Positions 1-4,351 of a stretch of 5,263 bases of DNA are shown piece after piece. The notes below the pieces were generated by a model. It saw only the letters and a list, made by a program, of their open reading frames with translations, searched no databases and was not told the DNA's origin. The position numbers were made by a program, and so were the translations under genes. Within the stretch, counting starts at the first letter, position 1, and the number at the start of each line of letters is the position of its first letter. Source of the DNA: CAMASH01 sp041746635 (GTDB lineage Bacteria; Verrucomicrobiota; Verrucomicrobiia; Chthoniobacterales; Terrimicrobiaceae); assembly GCA_041746635.1 (NCBI GenBank), contig JBGTGQ010000011.1:1-5263 (forward strand), read 5' to 3'.

Positions 1-1
1 G

Positions 2-331
2 CTCTCCATACTGGCCGTCGCTGGCCTCGCGGCCTGCTCAACCACGCGGCTCCCCAACGGCTGTGTGGTGGACGCAAAGGCCCATCAATACGCCGTTTCC
101 TCGCAGCAGCAGCTTGTGGGCAAGACAGCTTTCAACGAAGTGCTGTTGGTATCCTTTACCGATCGCAAATCGGGCCATGCGCTTTCGATCTTCGAGCACA
201 AGGGGAATGTGTGGGCTTACGACTACGACCGGGGCAGTTGGAGAATTTACCAAGTCCCGGCGACCACGGCGAAGCGGACGGCAAAATTTATCTATCCCGA
301 ATGGAGAATCAAAACCGCTACATGGCTTTAA
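2..331 (+). CDS. Small lipoprotein with papain-like Cys/His/Asp layout (5' end missing)
   Basis: The reading frame is open from base 2, so the true start lies upstream of the window. The visible N-terminus is the hydrophobic part of a signal peptide (LSILAVAGLAAC) ending in a good lipobox, LAAC; the lipidated Cys is visible residue 12. The mature part is only about 97 residues. It contains a second Cys (C21, in PNGCVVDA) at the head of a likely helix, then GHAL with H59, then a strand-turn-strand with D74 and D76. This Cys, His-Ala, Asp order is typical of papain-like or NlpC/YiiX-like cysteine hydrolases, but I do not recognise the family and the catalytic assignment is inference. The gene ends one base before the next ATG, so it is probably co-transcribed with the downstream lysis-like genes. 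A GTG at 65 is an alternative start, but it would discard the signal peptide and is unlikely. The envelope location is well supported; the function is unknown. Confidence 0.75.
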   Translation, partial: LSILAVAGLAACSTTRLPNGCVVDAKAHQYAVSSQQQLVGKTAFNEVLLVSFTDRKSGHALSIFEHKGNVWAYDYDRGSWRIYQVPATTAKRTAKFIYPEWRIKTATWL

Positions 332-332
332 T

Positions 333-686
333 ATGAGCAACGAACACGACCAAAGCGGCCCGCAAAGCGGCCCGCAAAACTATGCAGCTGGTTCTGCCTC
401 CATTCAAAACAACATGGCAGATGCTGCTCCTTGGTGGATTAGAGAGATCCGTCAATATGGAGTTGCTGCATTGGTCCTTTGCGGCATGGCTTGGGGCTTC
501 ACGATCTTTTACAACGACCAGAAAAACGAGCGAGATGCGCGGGTGCAAAAATTTGATGCTGTAACGGATAAGGTCTCTAGCGTTGTCACGGAAAATTCCA
601 AGGTTATTCACGAGTTCAAGCAATCCGTGGACAAAAACACGGAAGCCACCCGACAACTGGAAACAACCGTCCGACTGAAGCAATGA
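333..686 (+). CDS. Single-pass membrane protein with coiled coil (i-spanin-like candidate)
   Basis: 117 residues. I chose the ATG at 333, one base after the upstream stop. An earlier in-frame ATG at 63 would overlap the lipoprotein gene almost entirely and add a composition unlike the rest. The first 40 residues are polar, with a duplicated SGPQ. Residues 42-60 (YGVAALVLCGMAWGFTIFY) are a clear membrane helix preceded by a Trp/Arg interfacial stretch. Residues 62-117 are charged and heptad-like, probably a helix or coiled coil. The stop overlaps the start of the next gene by ATGA, and that gene is a lipoprotein. An inner-membrane coiled-coil protein next to a lipoprotein is the arrangement of two-component spanins (Rz/Rz1), which disrupt the outer membrane in Gram-negative lysis. 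The role is inference from architecture and position. The unusually long N-terminal tail is atypical for an i-spanin, and a phage accessory membrane protein is possible. Confidence 0.7.
   Translation: MSNEHDQSGPQSGPQNYAAGSASIQNNMADAAPWWIREIRQYGVAALVLCGMAWGFTIFYNDQKNERDARVQKFDAVTDKVSSVVTENSKVIHEFKQSVDKNTEATRQLETTVRLKQ
351..374 (+). repeat. 12-bp tandem repeat, two copies, in coding sequence
   Basis: CAAAGCGGCCCG occurs twice head to tail at 351-362 and 363-374, followed by a partial third copy (CAAAAC). It encodes SGPQ-SGPQ in the cytoplasmic tail of the membrane protein gene. Being in frame, gain or loss of a unit would change the tail length without breaking the gene. Confidence 0.9.
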
Positions 687-1141
687 AGCCACTCCTCTTA
701 CTCGCCTGCGCTCTGCTCTCTGCCTGCGCATCGACCACGATATATCAGCCTGTCACTGTGCAGGGTGAGAAAGGTCAGACCGTGAAATCGGCCAAGGTGA
801 TATCGTTGCAAGGCGACATTTCTGGGGCCTTCACTCTTACGACACAGCCAGGCGGCGGCGTCTCGCTCGATGTTAAGCCCCTCGACTCCACGCAAGTGCT
901 CATGCAGCGCATCGCCGTGACGGATTCCAAGGGCAACCCTCTGCTGACCAAGGACGGCCAACCTATTTACAACGAGATCCCGCTTGTCGCTGGGCTGAAT
1001 CACAGCCGCCCGACAAGCGCCGCTTGGGACGGAGCCTCGAAAGGCATCCGCTCTCTCGGCTCCCTTATTGGCACGATTGCGGCCTCGGTGATGGGTACCT
1101 CAGTTGCCGCGTCCGCAGCCGGGGCGGTTCCGATTCAATAA
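683..1141 (+). CDS. Lipoprotein of unknown family (o-spanin-like position)
   Basis: 152 residues. The N-terminus MKPLLLLACALLSACAS is a textbook type II signal peptide: a basic residue, a Leu-rich core and the lipobox LSAC, with lipidation expected at Cys15. The +2 residue is Ala, so in a Lol-type host the protein would go to the outer membrane. The middle looks beta-rich (TIYQPVTVQGEKG, SGAFTLTTQPGGG). The C-terminus, about residues 115-150, is a Gly/Ala/Ser-rich hydrophobic stretch that could be a glycine-zipper-like membrane helix. Translation is probably coupled to the upstream coiled-coil gene through the ATGA overlap; no good Shine-Dalgarno site is seen. As the partner of the upstream protein it could be an o-spanin, but it is larger than a typical Rz1 protein and is not proline-rich, so this is tentative. 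I recognise no family. Confidence 0.75.
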   Translation: MKPLLLLACALLSACASTTIYQPVTVQGEKGQTVKSAKVISLQGDISGAFTLTTQPGGGVSLDVKPLDSTQVLMQRIAVTDSKGNPLLTKDGQPIYNEIPLVAGLNHSRPTSAAWDGASKGIRSLGSLIGTIAASVMGTSVAASAAGAVPIQ

Positions 1142-1151
1142 AAAACCACTT

Positions 1152-1487
1152 ATGAAAATCCCGAAATTCGCTGAAAAGCTCGTCGTTAAACTCATCCTAT
1201 CCAAAGCCGGTCCAGCCGTGCAAAAGGGTATCACTGTGGCCGTGTCCGCCTCGTTGGCCTGGCTGGCCACAAGACTGCCGGGCGCGGAAAACTATCTCAC
1301 ACCGGAAGTGCTCACGGGCCTAATCTGGGTGGTGTTAGACACCGTTGTGATCAAACTCGCAGCCGGGCCGCTCAAAGAGCACGCCCTCGCGTTGCAAAAG
1401 TTTCTCAACGACAACGGTGCGGACATACCCGAAGATAAGTATGTCGGCGCGGTGACGGTGGAGGCAGCTAAGACCATCTTGAAATGA
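1152..1487 (+). CDS. Two-helix membrane protein, holin-like candidate
   Basis: 111 residues from the ATG at 1152. An in-frame ATG at 1104 would overlap the preceding lipoprotein gene and add a basic tail, so I prefer the later start, ten bases after the upstream stop. The sequence opens with a basic amphipathic stretch (MKIPKFAEKLVVKL). It has two hydrophobic segments at about residues 27-42 and 53-71, with a short charged loop between them, and ends in a polar, acidic and helical tail of about 38 residues. Small size, two membrane segments and placement among lipoprotein and wall-enzyme-like genes fit a phage holin, which opens the inner membrane to release or activate the endolysin. No holin family is recognisable, so this is an inference. 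No Shine-Dalgarno site precedes it (AAAAAACCACTT). The stop overlaps the next start by ATGA. Confidence 0.65.
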   Translation: MKIPKFAEKLVVKLILSKAGPAVQKGITVAVSASLAWLATRLPGAENYLTPEVLTGLIWVVLDTVVIKLAAGPLKEHALALQKFLNDNGADIPEDKYVGAVTVEAAKTILK

Positions 1488-1954
1488 ACGGGCTACCCAC
1501 CATCATCGGCGAGTTCCGTTACCGGGAGCAACCCGGCCGGTGGCGGTTTGTGTTGGAGGCTCCTCTCACAATTCGCTTCCCGCTCGACTGGTGGGGTAAG
1601 TATCAGTTCCTCGACGACGAGGGGAGGGTGTGGTCGCAGGCCGACGGGCGGGACTGGACCATAGTTGCAGGTTACGCATGGGATGGAGCGAGCATGGCTC
1701 CGAATTTTCCAAGCACAATGGCGGCGAGTTGCTGGCACGACTCGGCTGGTCAGTTTCGGCACCTTCCATGTATCGCCAGTGAGCTACCGGGAGGAAAATG
1801 GAATAAGCGGTTTGCGCAGATCATCGCCGCGCAGGGTGGCACCAAGGTCGCAGCGCTTTACCACCTCGGGCTGATCCTCGGTAATCCATTCTATTCGCTG
1901 ATCGGAAAGATCCTTGGAGCCAAGCGCGGAGGGAAATGCGTGCCACTGCCATGA
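1484..1954 (+). CDS. DUF1353-like phage protein
   Basis: 156 residues. The pattern resembles the DUF1353 family of phage and prophage proteins. An N-terminal beta-rich part (residues 9-62) leads into YAWDGASMAP at residues 64-73, then a WHD motif at 84-86 followed by GQF, then a helical half with a conserved-looking Asn/Phe stretch (KWNKRFAQII) and a Gly/Leu-rich hydrophobic C-terminus (YHLGLILGNPFYSLIGKILG). The WDGAS and HD elements are the features I associate with this family. Its biochemical role is not established; members often sit near lysis or tail-end genes, as here. The start is fixed by the ATGA overlap with the holin-like gene. No strong ribosome-binding site is seen, so translational coupling is likely. 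The C-terminal hydrophobic stretch could be membrane-associated. Family assignment is from memory of the motif pattern, without a search. Confidence 0.7.
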   Translation: MNGLPTIIGEFRYREQPGRWRFVLEAPLTIRFPLDWWGKYQFLDDEGRVWSQADGRDWTIVAGYAWDGASMAPNFPSTMAASCWHDSAGQFRHLPCIASELPGGKWNKRFAQIIAAQGGTKVAALYHLGLILGNPFYSLIGKILGAKRGGKCVPLP

Positions 1955-1967
1955 ACAGAGGGAAAAG

Positions 1968-2360
1968 ATGCAAACACTCACTCAGGATGAAGTTGAAAGA
2001 GAGCTGTCACAGGTTGTCCGACTTATCGTCCCCGACCGGCAGTATGCCGTCATCGACAGCAAATACCTCTCGCGGTCGTTCATCCCGTTCTTCCAAGATT
2101 GGTGCAAGTCCTCGGGTCTCCACTACGCCAGCGAAGCGCGAGATTGCGACAAGTTCGCACGGGCTTTTGCCAGTCAGATGCACTTTGCCGCTTGGAGGAG
2201 GCAGTCGCTCTATCCGGCAGCGGCTGGATGGATGGGGGTGGAGGGACACGCTCTCAATCTGGTCCGCATCCAAGGAGGATGGGTGGAGATCGAGCCGCAG
2301 ACGGGCGATATGCGCCCTCTGCGCCGGAATCTTGGCAGTATTTTGTATGCCGTCGTGTGA
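1968..2360 (+). CDS. Small papain-like protein with Cys-His-Glu signature
   Basis: 130 residues from the ATG at 1968, which has a good AGAGGG site at 1957-1962. It has a helical N-terminus, then RDCDKFARAFA (C60 at a helix start), then EGHALNLVRI (H94), then GGWVEIEPQTG (E109, with Q111 nearby). The DCD-F-A, GHALN and EPQTG set strongly suggests a papain-like cysteine-hydrolase fold with a Cys-His-Glu triad. It resembles the C-terminal protease domain of the Marasmius oreades agglutinin (MOA), where an acidic Glu replaces the usual Asn; that comparison is from memory. No signal peptide is present, so it would act in the cytoplasm or need a holin to leave the cell. Its place between the DUF1353-like gene and the YkuD-like gene suggests a wall or lysis role, but proteolysis or host modification is equally possible. 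A different frame stays open across the whole gene; see the findings. Confidence 0.72.
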   Translation: MQTLTQDEVERELSQVVRLIVPDRQYAVIDSKYLSRSFIPFFQDWCKSSGLHYASEARDCDKFARAFASQMHFAAWRRQSLYPAAAGWMGVEGHALNLVRIQGGWVEIEPQTGDMRPLRRNLGSILYAVV

Positions 2361-2399
2361 CACGGTGCCGAAACCGCCCCCGATGGAGTTTGCTGAAAA

Positions 2400-2960
2400 A
2401 TGAAACCTTCACTTAAACCTCATATCACCAGGGACCGAATCGAGCGGTTGATTATTGATTATGCGCCGCCGGAGCGAACGGTGTTGGTCGGGATTCGGGG
2501 GTATTATCGCGACAGTATGGGGGAGAAGGGGAAGAACGACCGCGGTATTTACGATGATGCGATCATCCTGGTGACTCCTTACGTGTTCGAGGCGTTCAAC
2601 GCCAATACGGACCCTTCGATTTACCGCCACGGCATCGCCTCGCTGGCTCCGGGGCTGCACTATTACCGCAAGGGCAAGCACGGGATATCAAGACCCGGCG
2701 GGGGATATCCGGCTTTGCGGCCGGCGACTCCCGGTGAGCAACTTCCGGTGATGCGCGACGGCATCAAAGATCCCCGGCCAGGGGTGGCTATCAACATCCA
2801 CAGGGGTTCGTTGCGATCCACCAGCTCAGAGGGCTGCCAGACGATCTATCCGGATCAATGGGCGTGGTTCCTTGAGATGACCTACGGCGAGATGGACCGA
2901 TTCCGGCAAAAGAAGATCCCTTATATTTTGGCCGATAATGCCGGCGGGTCGCTGGCGTGA
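2400..2960 (+). CDS. YkuD-like (L,D-transpeptidase-type) protein, candidate endolysin
   Basis: 186 residues. The C-terminal third holds INIHRGS with H134, then TSSEGCQTI with the candidate nucleophile C146, then a PDQW segment. The His, about a dozen residues, Ser-x-Gly-Cys arrangement matches the catalytic motif of the L,D-transpeptidase/carboxypeptidase (YkuD) fold, although Gln-Thr-Ile replaces the usual (I/V)R. Before it lie a beta-rich region and a YPALRPA segment like the substrate-facing strands of that fold. Enzymes of this fold cut or join peptidoglycan stem peptides through an acyl-Cys intermediate. In this operon, with no lysozyme or amidase in view, it is the best candidate for the wall-degrading enzyme. 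It has no signal peptide, so export would rely on the holin-like protein. The start at 2400 has a weak, distant GGAG (2385-2388). The gene converges on the - strand operon, with 13 bases between them. Fold assignment is moderate; the lysis role is inferred. Confidence 0.68.
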   Translation: MKPSLKPHITRDRIERLIIDYAPPERTVLVGIRGYYRDSMGEKGKNDRGIYDDAIILVTPYVFEAFNANTDPSIYRHGIASLAPGLHYYRKGKHGISRPGGGYPALRPATPGEQLPVMRDGIKDPRPGVAINIHRGSLRSTSSEGCQTIYPDQWAWFLEMTYGEMDRFRQKKIPYILADNAGGSLA

Positions 2961-2973
2961 AGGTGTGTTACTT

Positions 2974-3399
2974 TTACCCTTTTCGCTCAAAAACGGCGTG
3001 CAGCACGTGAATCGCGGACAGCACGGCGGGGCGCGCGACGGCTTTGCGGATGGCGTCGAAGTCGTCGTCGGAGAGGGCCGTCAATTTCGCCAGAAACGCT
3101 TTTGCTTCTCGGCCGTTTTTTACCTGCACCACGGCCATATTTTCGGCCAGGGTCTCGACTTTAACGCTATTGCCCGTGCGGGCTGCTCCCCAAAGGGCGT
3201 GTAACTCCTCCCATTCCCGGCTGTCGGGAAGGATGCCGAGGCCGCGGAGGATCTGCTTCATGGTCTCTGGCCGGGGCGCGCTCTTGCCCTGTTCTATCTT
3301 CCACAGCACGGGACGCATGAACCCGCCCAGGGTGGCCACATCTTGCAGGGACATTTTTTTGCGGAGCCGGATCTCCCGGAGTTTTTTGCCAAGGGTCAT
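2974..3399 (-). CDS. XRE-family helix-turn-helix regulator
   Basis: 141 residues from the ATG at 3399, which overlaps the upstream stop by ATGA. Residues 3-58 form a Cro/CI-type HTH domain: LGKKLREIRLRKKMSLQDVA, then a turn, then FMRPVLWKIEQGKSAPRPETM and a final helix QILRGLGI. The WKIEQGKSAPRPET stretch is the hallmark of the family. The remaining 80 residues are helical, contain DSREWEELHALWGAA, and show no S24 (LexA-like) Ser-Lys protease elements, so a classic RecA-cleaved repressor is unlikely. As third gene of the leftward operon behind the RHH protein, it is probably a second regulator of lysogeny, phage early genes or a host function. The frame is open upstream to 3486, which allows fusion to the preceding membrane protein by a -1 shift at the A7 run (3402-3408). 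DNA binding is secure; the target is unknown. Confidence 0.88.
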   Translation of the reverse strand: MTLGKKLREIRLRKKMSLQDVATLGGFMRPVLWKIEQGKSAPRPETMKQILRGLGILPDSREWEELHALWGAARTGNSVKVETLAENMAVVQVKNGREAKAFLAKLTALSDDDFDAIRKAVARPAVLSAIHVLHAVFERKG

Positions 3400-3701
3400 G
3401 GTTTTTTTCTCATTTGATAGCCCTCTGCTCCGCCTAAAACCCCGGCCACCAGCAGGAGGAAAAAACAGCAACTCGCAATCGTCCAATCATGTTTTGAAGC
3501 GGCTCCAAGACTGTAAAAAAGGAAGGCTGATACTCCCAAGGCGATGCCAAGAATCTTGAAGAATCCGAGCCATTTGGAGGATTTGCTTTTTGCCGCAGAT
3601 ACTTCGCAAAGCCTGTATGCGCCCCACAAAAACGAAAAAGCCACCCCCGTTCCGAACGCGATTACGGCCCCCTCTATGATTCCTTCGATTGCTGTCTTCA
3701 C
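3396..3701 (-). CDS. Three-helix membrane protein, unknown function
   Basis: 101 residues with a GTG start at 3701, ten bases after the stop of the RHH gene, preceded by a weak AGGGG-like site. The only in-frame ATG further upstream (3830) would overlap the RHH gene by more than 100 bases and encode non-membrane sequence, so GTG is preferred. Three hydrophobic helices lie at about residues 8-29, 44-66 and 73-92. Loop one (KSKSSK) and the C-terminus (RKK) are basic and the N-terminus is acidic. By the positive-inside rule the N-terminus faces out and the C-terminus faces the cytoplasm. Small prophage membrane proteins in immunity operons often act in superinfection exclusion, but no family is recognised and that role is a guess. 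The stop overlaps the HTH gene by ATGA, directly after A_AAA_AAA. Confidence 0.7.
   Translation of the reverse strand: MKTAIEGIIEGAVIAFGTGVAFSFLWGAYRLCEVSAAKSKSSKWLGFFKILGIALGVSAFLFYSLGAASKHDWTIASCCFFLLLVAGVLGGAEGYQMRKKP
3402..3408 (-). promoter_or_regulatory. A7 run in -1 slippery register
   Basis: On the - strand, seven A's are read in the membrane-protein frame as A_AAA_AAA, followed by CC and the ATGA stop/start overlap. This is the canonical X_XXY_YYZ heptamer layout. A one-base backward slip would continue through ACC and ATG into the HTH frame. The simpler role is an A-rich leader for re-initiation at the overlapping ATG. The heptamer is seen directly; the recoding function is unproven. 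Confidence 0.35.
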
Positions 3702-3711
3702 AGGTAATCCC

Positions 3712-3942
3712 CTATCCAGATGATCTTTTCCGCTGCGGCTTTGGGTATTTGGATAAAACACCGCTGGCAGGCCGCAGGGGGACAACCTTTCCCGACTGTT
3801 GGTCCTCGGCAACAATAAGATTTTCAACAAACTGACTTGGGCTCCTCTTGTCAGTTTTTGCGAGATCGCGAAGAAGGTCTCGATATTTTCGGTCGAGATA
3901 AAGGGTGATCTTAACCGGGTCTTCTTTGATTTTCGGCCTCAT
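3712..3942 (-). CDS. Ribbon-helix-helix DNA-binding protein (leftward switch repressor)
   Basis: 76 residues. The core is a MetJ/Arc/CopG-type RHH domain: the DNA-contacting strand PVKITLYL at residues 9-16, helix A RKYRDLLRDLAK, a turn, then helix B with SPSQFVENLIVAE. A basic, Pro-rich tail of about 30 residues follows (PLRPASG...QRKR). RHH proteins bind DNA as dimers of intertwined strands. It is the first gene of the leftward operon and sits next to a divergent gene with the same fold. I chose the ATG at 3942 over the in-frame ATG at 3960 because the -10 box TATAAA (3954-3949) of a near-consensus promoter lies downstream of the latter; transcription should start at about the A of the 3942 ATG. 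It is probably an autoregulated repressor of the early operon, by analogy with phage immunity repressors. The fold is well supported; the role is inferred. Confidence 0.8.
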   Translation of the reverse strand: MRPKIKEDPVKITLYLDRKYRDLLRDLAKTDKRSPSQFVENLIVAEDQQSGKVVPLRPASGVLSKYPKPQRKRSSG

Positions 3943-3948
3943 GCCTAT

Positions 3949-3977
3949 TTTATACGTCATAAATTGGGTGTCGTCAA
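3949..3977 (-). promoter_or_regulatory. Strong leftward promoter of the RHH/immunity operon
   Basis: On the - strand, TTGACG (3977-3972) and TATAAA (3954-3949) are separated by 17 bases, each five of six to the sigma-70 consensus at ideal spacing. Six bases (ATAGGC) then lead directly to the ATG at 3942, so the start site falls on or next to the initiation codon. The inverted repeat at 3961-3980 covers the -35 box and spacer. A second -10-like TATAAT lies further upstream (4000-3995), but its best -35 (CTGACA) is 20 bases away. Confidence 0.7.
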
Positions 3978-3980
3978 TTT
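3961..3980. promoter_or_regulatory. Inverted repeat 1, putative operator
   Basis: AAATTG (3961-3966) and CAATTT (3975-3980) are perfect inverted arms separated by eight bases. The site covers the leftward -35 box and most of its spacer, so a bound dimer would block that promoter. The arms differ from those of the second repeat nearby, suggesting a different binding protein or half-site. The binding function is inferred from position and symmetry. Confidence 0.5.
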
Positions 3981-4010
3981 TTGGTTGCGCGCCGATTATA
4001 GTCGTATATT
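3981..4010 (+). promoter_or_regulatory. Rightward promoter of the early operon (weaker)
   Basis: TTGGTT (3981-3986, three of six to consensus) and TATATT (4005-4010, five of six) are separated by 18 bases. The expected start is near 4017, only about three bases before the ATG at 4020, and no Shine-Dalgarno site precedes that ATG. The weak -35 suggests low basal activity. The -10 lies inside the second inverted repeat. Confidence 0.5.
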
Positions 4011-4016
4011 ATCGGC
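3991..4016. promoter_or_regulatory. Inverted repeat 2, putative operator over the rightward -10
   Basis: A 26-bp imperfect palindrome has perfect outer arms GCCGAT (3991-3996) and ATCGGC (4011-4016), with 10 of 13 paired positions matching overall, centred between 4003 and 4004. It contains the rightward -10 box, so a dimer bound here should repress the early operon. The inner CGTATA (4003-4008) has an inverted partner, TATACG, at 3951-3956 by the leftward -10. The function is inferred. Confidence 0.5.
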
Positions 4017-4019
4017 TGC

Positions 4020-4211
4020 ATGTCAGAACCGCACGTTTCCCCTCCGAGAAAAAGCAATGCCGGACGCAAGCCGCGCAAAGACAACCCTTTGAAAGTGACT
4101 CTTTATCTTTCCAGTGCCGTTCGCCGCGTTGGCGACAAGCTGGCAGTGAAGCGCAACCAAAGCCTCAGTCAATTTGTGCAAACTTTGATTGAAATGGAGG
4201 CCGCAAAATGA
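4020..4211 (+). CDS. Ribbon-helix-helix DNA-binding protein (rightward, first early gene)
   Basis: 63 residues. A basic, flexible N-terminus (PPRKSNAGRKPRKDN) precedes an RHH domain: strand PLKVTLYL (residues 23-30), helix A, and helix B containing SLSQFVQTLIEME. It aligns without gaps to the divergently transcribed RHH protein from the strand to helix B: both have P(V/L)K(I/V)TLYL and then SQFV at identical spacing. The two are therefore likely paralogues. This one lacks the long C-terminal tail. As first gene of the operon leading to recT it occupies the Cro position in a lambda-like switch. It could repress the leftward promoter, repress itself, or form mixed dimers with its partner. No Shine-Dalgarno site precedes the start and the predicted leader is about three bases. 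The stop overlaps the next gene by ATGA. The fold is confident; the role is inferred. Confidence 0.8.
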   Translation: MSEPHVSPPRKSNAGRKPRKDNPLKVTLYLSSAVRRVGDKLAVKRNQSLSQFVQTLIEMEAAK

Positions 4212-4351
4212 AAAGCGATATCCTTTTCTGGCTCTCCGAGCGGGCGGACTCACTTTCGATCCGGCTGGAACTCCTGGCGGAATGGCTGCGCTACCAGTCC
4301 GCAAAAGCGACCAGCGATCTTTCCATGCCTTACGGGAGGGATGACGAATGA
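4208..4351 (+). CDS. 47-residue protein of unknown function
   Basis: This small gene begins at ATG 4208 inside the ATGA overlap with the RHH gene and ends in another ATGA overlap with the next gene. A good TGGAGG site lies at 4195-4200, seven bases before the start. The product (MKSDILFWLSERADSLSIRL onwards) is mostly a predicted amphipathic helix rich in Leu, Trp, Arg and Glu, with an acidic tail ending GRDDE. It has no membrane segment and I recognise no family. Small early phage proteins of this kind often bind host or phage regulators, but nothing here indicates a partner. The strong ribosome-binding site and tight coupling at both ends are the main evidence that it is translated. Confidence 0.6.
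   Translation: MKSDILFWLSERADSLSIRLELLAEWLRYQSAKATSDLSMPYGRDDE

Noticed and set aside
63..332. Upstream extension of the coiled-coil membrane gene to an ATG at 63
   Set aside because: It overlaps the lipoprotein gene almost completely, has unrelated composition, and an ATG at 333 sits one base after the upstream stop.
2272..2416. Perfect AAGGAGG (2272-2278) followed by ATG at 2279, frame open to 2416
   Set aside because: The spacing between the site and the ATG is zero, the 45-residue product has no recognisable features, and the site lies inside the well-supported papain-like gene (it encodes part of the QGG stretch).
2682..2709. Direct repeat GGGATATC (2682-2689 and 2702-2709)
   Set aside because: Short, inside the coding sequence of the YkuD-like gene, and encoding different context in each copy; probably chance.
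2961..2983. Bidirectional terminator between the convergent operons
   Set aside because: AAGG...CCTT gives only a four-base stem around a long loop with a short T run; too weak to call.
3044..3559. 171-residue + strand frame opposite the HTH and membrane genes
   Set aside because: Composition is Arg/Ser/Pro-rich, as in shadow frames, and the - strand carries a clear XRE domain and a membrane protein.
3940..3960. Start of the leftward RHH gene at the ATG ending at 3960
   Set aside because: The -10 box of the strong leftward promoter lies downstream of that ATG, so a transcript from it would begin at the 3942 ATG instead; a weaker upstream -10 leaves a small doubt.
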